A stretch of DNA of 45,212 nt from Acidobacteriota bacterium. Its GTDB lineage: Bacteria; Acidobacteriota; Thermoanaerobaculia; Multivoradales; SZUA-115. Shown here piece by piece: positions 17,134-25,969 of the stretch. Within the stretch, counting starts at the first letter, position 1, and each line of letters opens with the position of its first letter. The DNA lies in the NCBI GenBank assembly GCA_024277255.1, contig JAJRVQ010000135.1:1-45212 (forward strand). The letters run 5' to 3'. The position numbers and the translations under genes are program-made. The notes below the pieces were generated by a model, which did not search any database, had not been told where the DNA came from, and saw only the letters and a list, made by a program, of their open reading frames with translations.

Positions 17134-17856
17134 ATGCAGCATCGAGTCCTCATCGTCGAAGACGAACGTGAGATCGCCCGGCTGGTGGAGTTGCACCTGC
17201 GCGATCTTGGCTGCGCGGTGACCTTGGCCCACGATGGCGACGCGGGCTTGCGCTTGGCCGAGCAGGGCGACTTCGATTTGATCGTCCTCGATCTGGCCCT
17301 GCCCGGAGTCGACGGTCTGGAGATCTGCCGCCGCGTGCGGGCCCATCCCGCCTACACGCCGATCCTGATGCTCACCGCCCGTTCCAGCGAGATCGACCGC
17401 GTGGTCGGCCTCGAATCGGGTGCCGACGACTACCTGACCAAGCCCTTCTCGGTGCGCGAGCTGGTGGCCCGGGTGAAGGCGATTTTCCGCCGGGTCGAAG
17501 CGCTGCAAGGGGAGCCGGCGGCGAGAGACGAAGAAGAGATCCGAAGCGGAGATCTGGCCATCTATCCGCTCACCCGCAAGGTCGACCTGGCCGGCCAGCC
17601 GGTTCGTCTGACCGCCAAGGAGTTCGATCTCCTGGTTCAGTTCGCCCGCAACCCCGAGCGTGTCTACACCCGTTCGGATCTGCTCGACCTGGTCTGGGGC
17701 TACGGCCACAACGGCTATGAGCACACCGTCAACTCGCACATCAACCGCTTGCGCGCCAAGATCGAGACCGACCCCTCGGCACCGCGGTTCATTCAAACCG
17801 TCTGGGGTGTCGGCTATCGTTTCGCCAAAGCCGGTGCTGAAGCCGAGACTTGCTGA
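17134..17856 (+). CDS. OmpR/PhoB-family response regulator
   Basis: DNA-binding response regulator, 240 residues. The receiver domain (about 3-118) has the acidic pair in VEDERE, phospho-acceptor D53 (LDLALPGVDG), LTARSS and K103 (YLTKPFS). The C-terminal winged helix (about 145-235) has LTAKEFDLLVQFARNPERVYTR and VWGVGYRF. It is encoded with a PhoR-type kinase a few bases downstream. GTG 17125 would add three residues. Likely targets, from the shared 11-base repeats, are its own promoter and the spondin-domain gene. The stimulus is unknown. Confidence 0.92.
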   Translation: MQHRVLIVEDEREIARLVELHLRDLGCAVTLAHDGDAGLRLAEQGDFDLIVLDLALPGVDGLEICRRVRAHPAYTPILMLTARSSEIDRVVGLESGADDYLTKPFSVRELVARVKAIFRRVEALQGEPAARDEEEIRSGDLAIYPLTRKVDLAGQPVRLTAKEFDLLVQFARNPERVYTRSDLLDLVWGYGHNGYEHTVNSHINRLRAKIETDPSAPRFIQTVWGVGYRFAKAGAEAETC

Positions 17857-17858
17857 CC

Positions 17859-19364
17859 GTGGTGCGCTCGCTCTACGCAAGGCTCTCCACCGTGCTGCTG
17901 GCGCTGCTTCTGGCGGTGGGCGTCGTCGGCGTGGCGATCACCCTGGCGACCACCCGCGGCTATCAGGAGGAAGTCGACCAGAAACTCCAGCGCGACCTGG
18001 CGCAACAGATGGTGGCGGAGAATCCACTCTTCCAGCAGGGCGAAGTGAGCGAGGAGAGCCTGCACCACCTCTTTCACATGTTGATGGTGATCAACCCGCG
18101 CATCGAGGTCTACCTGTTGTCGGCGACGGGGGAGATCCTCGCCTACTCCGCCCCGCCTGAGCGAGTTCAGCTCGACCGCGTACCGCTGGCGCCCATCGAA
18201 CGGTTCTTGGCCGGAGGCCGGCTGCCCTTGCGCGGCGCCGACCCGCGCAACCCCGGCAGCGAAACCATCTTCTCGGTGGCGCCGATCCGCTCCGATCCGG
18301 GCAATGCCGTGCAGGGCTACCTCTACGTGGTGCTGGCCGGCGAGCAGCTGGCCGGCGTAGTCGAGCGGCTGCGCGGTAGCTACATCCTGCGCTTGAGTGC
18401 GTGGACCCTTCTCGCCAGTGTCGCCATCGCTCTGCTCGCCGGTCTCCTGCTCTTTCGCCGCTTGACCCGACGGCTAGGCCAGCTGGATCAGCGGATGCAT
18501 CGCTTCCAGGCGAGCGGTTTCGCCAAGGTGCCGGAGGGAGAGGTTGCGCGGAGTTCATCCACCACCTCGGACGAGGTGCCGCGCGACGAGATCGATCGCC
18601 TCGATCGCTCCTTCGTCGCCATGGCCGAGCGCATCGTCGAGCAGATCGACGGTCTGGAGCAGGTGGATCGACTGCGCCGCGAGCTGGTGGCCAACGTCTC
18701 CCACGACCTGCGCACGCCGCTCGCTTCGCTGCAAGGCTACCTGGAAACGCTGCTGCTCAAAGATGGCGCCCTGCCGGCCGAGGAACGTCGTCGCTACCTG
18801 GAAGTGGCGGCGAGCCAAAGTGAGCGGCTGGGCAAACTGGTCGAGGAACTCTTCGAGCTGGCCAAGCTGGACGCGGGTGAGACTCAACTCGAAATCGAAC
18901 CCTTCTCGATGGCCGAACTGGCGCAGGACGTGGCACAGAAACTGAGGCTCAGCGCGGAACAACGAGGAGTGAGCTTGACCACCACCCTCGATCGCGAGGC
19001 GCCCGTGGTCCGCGGCGATCTACGGTTGATCGAGCGGGTGCTGGTCAACCTGGTCGACAACGCCCTGCGCCACACTCCCGAAGCGGGCAAGGTAGATCTC
19101 TCGGTGGCGGCGTCTAACGGCGGCGTGCGGGTCGAAGTGGTCGACTCCGGCTGCGGCATCGAGCCCGAGGAGCTACCGCTCATCTTTGACCGTTTCTTTC
19201 GCGGCCGAGCCGAAGGTACTCACGGTTGCGACGGTCACCGGGGCGCCGGCCTCGGCCTGGCGATTAGCCGGCGGGTTCTCGAACTCCACGGCTCGTCGAT
19301 TGAAGTCGACAGCACCGTCGGCCTCGGCAGTCGCTTCGCCTTCGGGCTCTCGACCAGTCGCTGA
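17859..19364 (+). CDS. PhoR/BaeS-type sensor histidine kinase
   Basis: Membrane sensor kinase of about 501 residues. It has an N-terminal helix (about 8-32), a periplasmic sensor of about 140 residues, a second helix (about 178-200), then a HAMP-like linker, the HisKA dimerisation domain with NVSHDLRTPLASLQGYLE (H282), and the HATPase domain with NLVDNALRHTPE, VDSGCGIEPEELPLIFDRFFRG and GLGLAISRRVLELHGSSIEV. It phosphorylates the regulator encoded just upstream. The start is ambiguous between TTG 17850 (overlapping the regulator's stop), GTG 17859 and GTG 17862; none has a clear ribosome site. Confidence 0.9.
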   Translation: MVRSLYARLSTVLLALLLAVGVVGVAITLATTRGYQEEVDQKLQRDLAQQMVAENPLFQQGEVSEESLHHLFHMLMVINPRIEVYLLSATGEILAYSAPPERVQLDRVPLAPIERFLAGGRLPLRGADPRNPGSETIFSVAPIRSDPGNAVQGYLYVVLAGEQLAGVVERLRGSYILRLSAWTLLASVAIALLAGLLLFRRLTRRLGQLDQRMHRFQASGFAKVPEGEVARSSSTTSDEVPRDEIDRLDRSFVAMAERIVEQIDGLEQVDRLRRELVANVSHDLRTPLASLQGYLETLLLKDGALPAEERRRYLEVAASQSERLGKLVEELFELAKLDAGETQLEIEPFSMAELAQDVAQKLRLSAEQRGVSLTTTLDREAPVVRGDLRLIERVLVNLVDNALRHTPEAGKVDLSVAASNGGVRVEVVDSGCGIEPEELPLIFDRFFRGRAEGTHGCDGHRGAGLGLAISRRVLELHGSSIEVDSTVGLGSRFAFGLSTSR

Positions 19365-19392
19365 GTCGCCGAGTGGCACAGGCGACGAAAAG

Positions 19393-19433
19393 TTCACGAA
19401 TCGTGAAGGTTTCGTGACCGGGCAGTGACCGCC
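19393..19433 (+). promoter_or_regulatory. Palindrome and 11-base repeats upstream of the spondin-domain gene
   Basis: A 15-base palindrome, TTCACGAATCGTGAA (19393-19407), merges with three 11-base units, TCGTGAAGGTT, TCGTGACCGGG and CAGTGACCGCC (19401-19433). The core TGAnGGTTTnGTGA is shared with the array before the response-regulator gene. It is a plausible binding site for that regulator, about 100 bases upstream of the start codon. Confidence 0.42.
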
Positions 19434-19531
19434 CCTGGCCATCCTTGTCGGCGAACCGAAACCACTCAGCTTGGGTTGAGCGACCCACCGCCAAGAGGTC
19501 GCCCCGCAAGCGGATATCAAGGAGTCCACCG

Positions 19532-20200
19532 ATGAAGAGAACTACCCTCGCCGCCCTCTTTCTGCTCACCGCCGTGCTGCTGTGCAGCGCCTCCGTGGCC
19601 CAGGCGCAGCCCGCCGGCGAGTACATCGTGCGCATCACCAACCTCACCCGGAGCCAGATCTTCAGCCCGCCCCTGGTAGTCAGCCACAAACCGACCCTCA
19701 GCCTGTTCACTCCGGGCGCCGAGGCTTTGCCCGAACTGGCCACCCTGGCCGAAGACGGTGCCACCGCTCCTCTGGCCGACCTGCTGGCCACCTTCCCCGA
19801 TCGAGTGATGGAGACGGTAGCGGCAGACGGCCCGGTGCTACCCGGCATGACCGCCGAGTTCAGAATCCAAGCCGGCGGCGGCTACAACCGGATCAGCGCC
19901 GTGGGAATGCTGGTTCAGACCAACGACGCCTTCTTCGCTCTGCGCAGCGCCAGACTACCGAAACGCTTCTTCCAAGGAATGCACACCGCCGTCGCCTACG
20001 ACGCTGGCAGCGAAGCCAACAACGAGTCCTGCGACTTCATCCCCGGTCCGCCCTGTGGCTCCGGCGGCGTCAGAGCCACCGACGGCGCCGAAGGCTTTAT
20101 CTACATCTCCAACGGCATCCACGGAATCGGGGACCTCACTTCGGCGGCCTACGACTGGCGCAATCCAGTGGCCCGTGTGGTCATCCAGCGGGTTCGATAG
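19532..20200 (+). CDS. Exported spondin-domain protein
   Basis: A 222-residue exported protein. A Sec signal peptide covers about residues 1-27 (KR start, long hydrophobic core, AQAQ cleavage region). The rest matches the Spondin_N domain as found in bacterial secreted proteins: VRITNLTRSQIFSPPLVVSH near the N-terminus, the GAEALPELATLAEDG segment and the late GFIYISNGIHGIGDL motif. Function in bacteria is not established; a surface or matrix role is plausible. The ribosome site AAGGAG lies 7-8 bases before the ATG. It follows a two-component system and has that system's candidate box upstream. A modular hairpin repeat follows the gene. Confidence 0.87.
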   Translation: MKRTTLAALFLLTAVLLCSASVAQAQPAGEYIVRITNLTRSQIFSPPLVVSHKPTLSLFTPGAEALPELATLAEDGATAPLADLLATFPDRVMETVAADGPVLPGMTAEFRIQAGGGYNRISAVGMLVQTNDAFFALRSARLPKRFFQGMHTAVAYDAGSEANNESCDFIPGPPCGSGGVRATDGAEGFIYISNGIHGIGDLTSAAYDWRNPVARVVIQRVR

Positions 20201-20244
20201 ACGCGCTCGCTCCCAACGGTGGCGGCCGCCTCGTCCACCCCCCA

Positions 20245-20347
20245 CCCGTTTGTTTTTGGGGACCTTTCTCGAAGGTCCCCTCAGACGAAAAAACGCGGTT
20301 TTTCGTCTTCACCCCTAACGAGTCCGGCCTGTTCGGCCGGGCTCGCC
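20245..20347 (+). repeat. Modular three-hairpin repeat, copy A
   Basis: Copy A of a dispersed structured repeat, 44 bases after the spondin-gene stop and in its orientation. Hairpin 1 is 20258-20280 (9-bp stem GGGGACCTT, loop TCTCG). Hairpin 2 is 20284-20307 (9-bp stem GACGAAAAA, loop ACGCGG). The box CACCCCTAACGAG follows, and hairpin 3 is 20324-20340 (stem CCGGCC). By hand alignment it matches copy B at 39589-39691 at 100 of 103 positions. No T-run follows any stem, so it is not a normal intrinsic terminator. Confidence 0.85.
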
Positions 20348-20604
20348 TGTCGGCTCGCTCGCTTCGCCTGGCAGGTACGATGTTGTCTGTTCGGCCGGCC
20401 GGGCTCGCCTGTCGGCTCGCTGGCGCTCGCTTCGCTTTGTGGGCCGCTGCTGGGTGGTGGAGCTGTGTCGCGAGTGTGTGGTTGTGCGGGCAGTCTGCTC
20501 GCTGGCGCTCGCTTCGCTTCGCCGGATAGGCAGGATGCCTTCCGGAACGCGGGTGGTCATCATGTGGGTCGGTCGTTGCGTACCATGGTGACTTTTCCGC
20601 GCCT
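20348..20604. other. Non-coding GC-rich stretch with short repeats
   Basis: No gene is supported here. The stretch contains partial duplications of GGGCTCGCCTGTCGGCTCGC (near 20340 and 20397) and of CTCGCTGGCGCTCGCTTCGCTT (near 20416 and 20500). These look like repeated fragments of the tail that follows the hairpin repeat, pointing to local duplication or decay. Confidence 0.5.
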
Positions 20605-21009
20605 TCAGTAGGTCAGCAGACGCAGAGTTGGGATGCGGGAGAAGTGTCTGACGTTGCGCGTAACCAGTGGCGCATCGTCGACTAAAGCTGCGCATCCGAT
20701 CAGCAGGTCCATGGGTGAGAGGACCAAGCCTTGACGTTGGAGCGTGGCGAGAGTACGACCGTAGGCGCGAGCTAGAGCCAAGCTTGGCAAAGCGAGTTCG
20801 ACTGCCGTGAGAGTCTGTTCGACCCACCTGTGCTCTCGCCCGGGATGGTCGGCGTTCTCAGCTCCGGCGTACAACTCACAGGCCACGGCTGGACTGACCC
20901 ACAACTCCTCATCCACCATTCGTCTCGCCAGCTCGGTCGCAGGCCCGTTGCTTTGTCGCTTCCGTTCTCGCATCAGATCGATGAGATAGGAAGTATCTAG
21001 GTGGATCAA
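20605..21009 (-). CDS. vapC: VapC-type PIN-domain toxin
   Basis: A 134-residue PIN-domain ribonuclease. The acidic active-site residues are visible: D5 in HLDTSYLIDL, E45 in VACELYAG, D101 in SPMDLLIGCAA, with N119 in VTRNVRHFSRI. VapC toxins cleave RNA, often tRNA or rRNA, and are held inactive by VapB. Its ATG overlaps the antitoxin's stop (ATGA, 21006-21009), the usual coupling of such pairs. Related decayed copies occur in this window: an orphan antitoxin fragment at 26592-26732 and a different vapC remnant at 34036-34282. Confidence 0.92.
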   Translation of the reverse strand: MIHLDTSYLIDLMRERKRQSNGPATELARRMVDEELWVSPAVACELYAGAENADHPGREHRWVEQTLTAVELALPSLALARAYGRTLATLQRQGLVLSPMDLLIGCAALVDDAPLVTRNVRHFSRIPTLRLLTY

Positions 21010-21236
21010 AGTGTGGGGATTCGCGGTCGGTGATTGTCACGGTCCCGGATCTCGCGATCCACCGCATCGAGTGCTTGCTCAGAAACCTCTAAGGTATCGA
21101 GGGCCTCCAGTAAGGTCCGCCCGGTCTTGCGAGCTAGATGCGTCTTGATGACTTGTGAGAAGGATTGGCCCTTCGCTTTCAGATGAGACAGCGCGTCGTA
21201 CGCTTCCATATCGATCGTGATCGTCTTGACAGCCAT
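21006..21236 (-). CDS. vapB: VapB-type antitoxin
   Basis: A 76-residue antitoxin. The N-terminal half (AVKTITIDMEAYDALSHLK, then FSQVIKTHL) is a short beta-strand plus two helices, as in ribbon-helix-helix-type or AbrB-unlike VapB proteins; the C-terminal half (TLEVSEQALDAVDREI) would wrap the toxin. The start is set at ATG 21236, where similarity to the orphan copy begins, rather than 15 bases upstream. The start codon lies inside a tandem 11-base repeat, a candidate autoregulatory operator. Confidence 0.88.
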   Translation of the reverse strand: MAVKTITIDMEAYDALSHLKAKGQSFSQVIKTHLARKTGRTLLEALDTLEVSEQALDAVDREIRDRDNHRPRIPTL

Positions 21237-21272
21237 GCACTTAGCATGCACTTACCTCGTGCTCCGTGTCAA
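21233..21272 (-). promoter_or_regulatory. vapBC promoter and operator
   Basis: On the minus strand a perfect -35 hexamer TTGACA (21267-21272) is followed after 18 bases by CATGCT, a weak -10. Overlapping the -10 and the start codon is a tandem 11-base repeat (CCATGCACTTA and GCATGCACTTA on the plus strand, 21233-21254). The same arrangement, with TTGACC and two matching repeats, precedes the orphan vapB fragment at 26730-26768. This supports an operator bound by VapB or VapBC. Confidence 0.6.
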
Positions 21273-21303
21273 GTCTCCGGTTCCTGGAGGCTCGCCCCTT
21301 GAG

Positions 21304-23763
21304 CTACCGTGAAACTTCAGTGAGGATGACCATCGGCTCGATCTTCGTGGCGCGACGTGCCGGCAGGAAGGCGGCGACCGTGGCGACGGCGGCGAATAGC
21401 AGGATCGCTGCCAGGTAGGTGGCGGGATCGACCGCTTCGACCCCATAGAGCCTTGACTTTATTGCGCCGCTAGAGGCCAGACTGAGTGCCAGGCCAAGAG
21501 TCAGCCCGATTCCGGTCAAGGCCAACGCGTGTCGTAGCGCCAGGTTGCGAACATGGCTGCGGCTGGCTCCCACTGCCAAACGGACTCCGAACTCGAAGGT
21601 CCGCCGGTGAACGGACTCGGCGATGGTAGCGAAGATACCTGTCAGCGTCAGGGTTAGAGCTAGAAGGCTCAGCATGCCGATCAGAGCCGTTGTCAGCCGT
21701 GGCTGAGCCGTTGCAAAGGCAACCTCTTTGTCGTAGGAGTTGACCTCGTATACCGGCAAGGCACGGTCCAGACCCCGAACAACAAACCGCACCTGATCGA
21801 CGATCGAGTTGGTGTTGTCGGACTTGACATGAAGCGATACAACCGGGGAGTACGACTGTAGAATCGGCTTGTAGAAGTGGGGTCCACTTGCTTGGTCGAC
21901 TCGGGACCTTCTGACGTTTGCACAAACGCCAACTACCTGCCACGTTGTGTCCCCTACGTCTAATGTCTCACCAACCGGGTTTCGATTCTGCCAAAGAGCT
22001 TTCGCCAAGGCCTCATTGACTACGATCGCCGGCGTGGATCCTTTTCGGTCAAGCTCCCTCAGACCCGGGCCCTCCAGCATAGGAACTCCCAGGACCTGGA
22101 AATAGTCGGGACTGACGTCATAGGAGGTTGCCCACAGTGGATCCCGGCCAGCAGCCTGAGAGTCCTGAGTCTCGACCATCGACATTTGACCGCTAGCGGC
22201 GGTGGCTCCCAGCGCGACGCCCGAGGCCAGGCTAGCCCCGCGCACGTCAGGCAGTGCCTGCACCTGTTCGAGAAGAGTCTCCAAGAAGGCGCGTCCTTCA
22301 GCCTCGGAGTACCCTTCGCGCCCCAGGTCCAGGCGAAAGTTGGTGATTCCTTCCGGATGGAAGCCAAGGTCGATGGCTTGCAGATTCCGGAAGCTACGTA
22401 CCAACAACCCCCCACCAATCAAGATTGTCAAGGAAATCGCTACCTGGGCGATCAGAAGGAGATCTCGCACAGGTGGAAAGAGTTTCCTCCACGATTCGGG
22501 CCGATGTTGCAGTAGCTCCAAGGGGTCGGTCCGAGAAACGCGAAGTGCCGGAAGCAGACCAGTGAGACAACCCGCCAGTACAGATAGGGCCGCAGTGAAC
22601 AGCAGCAGTCGAGCGTTTGTGGACAGTTCCTGGGCCTCCGGTAACAGTCGGCCGAGAGCCATTCCCTCCATCACCTTGTTGGCCACGATCGCGAACAACA
22701 AACCGAGGAAACCTGCCAGGACGCCGACAAGGAGCCCTTCGATCACCATCAGCCGCATCAGCCGTCCGCGGTTGGCTCCGAGGGCCACCCGGATACCGAC
22801 CTCCCTGCGCCGCGATAAAGCGGCGGCCAATGCGAGGCCCGAAACGTTGGCACAGGCCACGGCCAACACCAGCACTGCCGCACCAGCCAGCAAGGCTAGC
22901 AAGAGTCGAACTTCCCGGCGTTTGCCCGCGCGTATTCCAACGCCGGTAGCCAGGTCGAGAGCGAACGGATCCTCACCGGGCTCCGCGCTCAAGCTGGTCG
23001 TCAGCTGGTCGAGATCCGCCTGAACATGGGCCAGATTGGTCCCTTCGGCGAGGCGACCGACGAACCAGAACAGCCAGCCATGATCCGGGTCGGTGAGGGC
23101 TCCTGTGGGCGCGCTGCGCTCCAGTTCTTCATAGCCGCCGATCGGTAGCCAGAGATCGATAGGCTCGTCGAGCCAGACACCCGCGAAACCCCTTGGTGCT
23201 ACACCGACAACAGTACACGCCACTCCCTGAATGTCCAGGGTCTCTCCCTTGGTGTCGGCTGTGCCGGGGAATAGGCGCTGCGAAAGTGACTGGCTGAGCA
23301 CGACCACTCTTGCACCGCTGGTCTCTTCGTCTGGAGAGAAGAACCGTCCTTGCGCCGGTTTCAGTCCGAGAGCCTCGAAGTAATCGGTGGATACCAATTG
23401 TCCTGAAAGCCGCTGTGATCGATCGCCGCTCAGGACATGAAGGGGCAGTGTGTGGAAGCCGGCGAGATAGTCCAACCCTTCCGTGTGCTGTCGCAATTCT
23501 CGTAGCTGAGAAAAGGAGATCGGTCGCCGGAAGCGAGCACCGGGAATCCCTTCGATCTCCATCGAGCGAGTCGCTGCGGTAACCACCCGCGAGGGCTGCC
23601 GCACGCCAGGGACCGTGCGTAGAAGGGTAGCGTTTGCGACGCTGAAAACTGCTGCATTGGCTCCGATCCCAATAGCCAGGCAGAGCACCATCGCTGCCGT
23701 CAGCCCAGGTCTCCTCGCCAGCCGCCGCAGACAGTAAGCCGACTCACTCAGCCAGGAATGCAT
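21304..23763 (-). CDS. ADOP-type duplicated ABC transporter permease
   Basis: An 819-residue membrane protein of the FtsX/MacB permease class in the duplicated form known as ADOP (acidobacterial duplicated orphan permease). The N-terminal helix (AAMVLCLAIGIGANAAVFS) is followed by a MacB-like periplasmic core (about 50-245), an FtsX unit with three helices (about 280-400) containing RRREVGIRVALGANRGRL, a second periplasmic core, and a final FtsX unit with EFGVRLAVGASRSH. No ATPase gene is adjacent. Its substrate is unknown; relatives are thought to export peptides or lipids, or to do mechanical work. The ribosome site GAGGAAAGG lies close to the start. Base composition is less GC-rich than the core genes. 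Confidence 0.92.
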   Translation of the reverse strand: MHSWLSESAYCLRRLARRPGLTAAMVLCLAIGIGANAAVFSVANATLLRTVPGVRQPSRVVTAATRSMEIEGIPGARFRRPISFSQLRELRQHTEGLDYLAGFHTLPLHVLSGDRSQRLSGQLVSTDYFEALGLKPAQGRFFSPDEETSGARVVVLSQSLSQRLFPGTADTKGETLDIQGVACTVVGVAPRGFAGVWLDEPIDLWLPIGGYEELERSAPTGALTDPDHGWLFWFVGRLAEGTNLAHVQADLDQLTTSLSAEPGEDPFALDLATGVGIRAGKRREVRLLLALLAGAAVLVLAVACANVSGLALAAALSRRREVGIRVALGANRGRLMRLMVIEGLLVGVLAGFLGLLFAIVANKVMEGMALGRLLPEAQELSTNARLLLFTAALSVLAGCLTGLLPALRVSRTDPLELLQHRPESWRKLFPPVRDLLLIAQVAISLTILIGGGLLVRSFRNLQAIDLGFHPEGITNFRLDLGREGYSEAEGRAFLETLLEQVQALPDVRGASLASGVALGATAASGQMSMVETQDSQAAGRDPLWATSYDVSPDYFQVLGVPMLEGPGLRELDRKGSTPAIVVNEALAKALWQNRNPVGETLDVGDTTWQVVGVCANVRRSRVDQASGPHFYKPILQSYSPVVSLHVKSDNTNSIVDQVRFVVRGLDRALPVYEVNSYDKEVAFATAQPRLTTALIGMLSLLALTLTLTGIFATIAESVHRRTFEFGVRLAVGASRSHVRNLALRHALALTGIGLTLGLALSLASSGAIKSRLYGVEAVDPATYLAAILLFAAVATVAAFLPARRATKIEPMVILTEVSR

Positions 23764-23824
23764 GCCCTTTCCTCAGAGCGGGAACATGGTACGATAGAAT
23801 CCATTTCCATTTTGGGATAGTACC

Positions 23825-25225
23825 ATGAGCAACGGTAAGCCTATGAAAATTCACCACATGGTTGCCTTCATTGCCAGCGGCTGGATCCTCAGCGCATCTC
23901 AGGCTGGCATTTGCGAACTCCCCCGCCTCAAGCCTTCTCCTCCTCCGCTAGCTCCACCGCCAGAAGTCTTCCTCGCGCCAGTTGACTTCGCTCAACAGAA
24001 AACCGCGATCACTCTCATCGACATTCGCAGTGTTGAACAGTACGCTGCTGGCCATTGGCCAGGTGCCATTTCTCTTCCCGCATCGACCATTCATCCTGAG
24101 AGCCCTGAGCCGCTGCGCCGCAGACTCGCTGAAATGGGCCTGAGTGGCAAGGAAACGGTGGCTCTCTGTGGCGCTATCGAAGAGCCTGAGGAACTTGGCT
24201 GGGCTTTCTTGGCCTTGAGCGTCGCAGGTTTTCGTGAGATTCGAGCAGTCAAGGGTGGCTACGATGAATTGGAGCAGGTAGCGCAACCGAAGAGCGCACA
24301 TTTCCGATCTCTGGTGGCAGCCAAGTTCGAGGTTTCGGCCCAAACTGAATTGGTTGTTGGGGTAGAGGAACTGCTGACGCTCTACGGGCAGGAGGGTGTT
24401 GAGGTACTGGATCTTCGCCAGGACGCAGATTGGGAAGCCTATGCGTTACCGGCCCTCTTTCGAGCCGGACATATTCCTCATAGTCTCCCGTTTAGCGCTC
24501 ATTCTCTGCTGGGCAGGGGTGGCAGTTGGCCCGAGCCGTTGGCATTGCGGGAACGTCTTTCAGCGCTCGGTCCAAGGGCTTCAGAGCCGGTCAACTTGCG
24601 CTCGACCTTCATTCTGGTTGGGAAGGATTCACTCGACCGGCAGGTTGGTTTGGCTTACCTCTTGTTTCGCAGTATGGGACTTGAGGTTCGGTTCTTGGCT
24701 GGCGGCTGGGCCGGATGGCAAGCCACCTCCGATGTGCCGAGAGTGCAGGTCGTTGATGCTCTTACGGTACAGCGGTTGTTAGTTGCCGAGAACCCGGACT
24801 TGGCCGACCTGACGCCGAACAAAGTATTGCTCTTGGATCTGAGAGAGGACTGGTATTTCGAAGAGAGTCACTTACCAGGCGCGGTTTTTCTCTCCGCTTT
24901 CGACTTTGAGGAGCAGTTTGAACAGCTGCTGCAGCGCCACTGGCCGGAAATCGACCGTAAGAGAGCACCCCTGATTCTCTACTGCTTCGGGCCTGGTTGC
25001 ACTCGAAGTCGACGGTGTGCCACCTGGGCTTCCCAGCTAGGATTTCGCAAGCTACTGTGGTTTCGTGGTGGGATCGATGAGTGGCAACAAGCCAAATTCA
25101 GGCTCTACGGATCGCTGTGGGAAGGTCCATCCGAAGGTGGACAGACCTCCCCGCGAGAAGGCTCTGGTCCGGACGGAATCAATCGTCGGTTGTTTCCACC
25201 CAGAGGCAGAACCGAGACTCCTTGA
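23825..25225 (+). CDS. Exported triple-rhodanese protein
   Basis: A 466-residue protein with a signal-peptide-like N-terminus (about 7-28) and three rhodanese-like modules. Module 1 (about 50-150) has LIDIRSVEQYAAGHWPGAI and C115 in the active loop. Module 2 (about 175-300) has LDLRQDADWEA but its loop (LVGKDSLD) lacks cysteine, so it should be inactive. Module 3 (about 320-445) has LLDLREDWYFEESHLPGA and a cysteine-rich loop with C387 and C392 (YCFGPGC). Rhodaneses transfer sulphane sulphur; a triple form outside the cytoplasm is unusual. Its 3' end overlaps the convergent gene by 47 bases. Base composition is lower in GC than the flanks. Confidence 0.85.
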   Translation: MSNGKPMKIHHMVAFIASGWILSASQAGICELPRLKPSPPPLAPPPEVFLAPVDFAQQKTAITLIDIRSVEQYAAGHWPGAISLPASTIHPESPEPLRRRLAEMGLSGKETVALCGAIEEPEELGWAFLALSVAGFREIRAVKGGYDELEQVAQPKSAHFRSLVAAKFEVSAQTELVVGVEELLTLYGQEGVEVLDLRQDADWEAYALPALFRAGHIPHSLPFSAHSLLGRGGSWPEPLALRERLSALGPRASEPVNLRSTFILVGKDSLDRQVGLAYLLFRSMGLEVRFLAGGWAGWQATSDVPRVQVVDALTVQRLLVAENPDLADLTPNKVLLLDLREDWYFEESHLPGAVFLSAFDFEEQFEQLLQRHWPEIDRKRAPLILYCFGPGCTRSRRCATWASQLGFRKLLWFRGGIDEWQQAKFRLYGSLWEGPSEGGQTSPREGSGPDGINRRLFPPRGRTETP

Positions 25226-25691
25226 CCTTGTGGCTGGTGCCATCGATGACCATCAGGTCGGCGGCACTGAGGTAGCTGCTGGCGTCAGCGTCGCTCCAGT
25301 CCGAAACGTTTACCGGCTGGATCGTTGGGTAGATCTGGAGCCAGCTCTTCGAGTCTTGTGGGTCCAGCGCGACTACCATTCCAGAGTCGAGTCGATAGCC
25401 TTCGCCAGCCCACGCGATCTGGAAGGAAACACCGTTTAGTTTGATCTCGTTCCCTGGACTAACTGGTAGTGCAGACGAGTTCGCCAACGAAGCCGGATTT
25501 GCCTGAAACTGTAGCTCCTTTTTGACTTTGTCGACATGGAACCTGTCGCAACTTTGCTCATGGTGGAGCGTATCGCAGGCTTTGATGGCCGCTGTCTGAG
25601 CGGACATAAACATCCGTTCGGCATCTGCACTTGTTGGCACGATGATCAGGATGGCGAAAATCAGAACACTCCACAGGATTAGCTTCTTCAC
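25179..25691 (-). CDS. Exported protein of unknown function
   Basis: A 170-residue protein I do not recognise. The start is GTG 25691 because a clear ribosome site (AAAGGAG) sits 7 bases upstream and it is followed at once by a signal peptide (KK, then a hydrophobic stretch to about residue 20, SADA cleavage region). The mature part has two cysteines in its first third (KACDTLHHEQSCDRF), possibly a disulphide, a beta-rich middle, and one cysteine near the C-terminus. Its 3' end overlaps the rhodanese gene by 47 bases, so the two convergent transcripts overlap. Confidence 0.7.
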   Translation of the reverse strand: MKKLILWSVLIFAILIIVPTSADAERMFMSAQTAAIKACDTLHHEQSCDRFHVDKVKKELQFQANPASLANSSALPVSPGNEIKLNGVSFQIAWAGEGYRLDSGMVVALDPQDSKSWLQIYPTIQPVNVSDWSDADASSYLSAADLMVIDGTSHKVKESRFCLWVETTDD

Positions 25692-25969
25692 TTCGGACTC
25701 CTTTCCGGCCAGTTGCCTGGCCTGGTGTGATTCATCTCTCGCTCTGTGAGTTTCGGCGAGATCCTCTCTTTGTACCATATCTGCCTGTCCGCGTCAAATC
25801 GATCGCGTGCATATTGAAGTGCTCATTGAGTTACCATCAATAGAGAGGGTTTTGCTCTCTAGTGTCCGTGCGGCCTCGCCCATCCACCGCAGTGGCAAGA
25901 TCGCGCGCAGCGCGAGCGAGACGACAACAGCTCAAGAGCTTTGGGCTGACGCGAAGCGACCTGAGCCCG

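Noticed and set aside
20258..20307. Ordinary intrinsic terminator after the spondin gene
   Set aside because: Neither stem is followed by a T-run, and the same multi-part structure recurs elsewhere with conserved boxes, so it is reported as a repeat family instead.
20348..20604. Possible CRISPR or tandem array
   Set aside because: The repeated pieces are irregular in length and spacing and have no unique spacers; they look like partial duplications of repeat tails.
24980..25000. Selenocysteine in the third rhodanese loop
   Set aside because: The codons at the active loop are TGC (Cys), not TGA.
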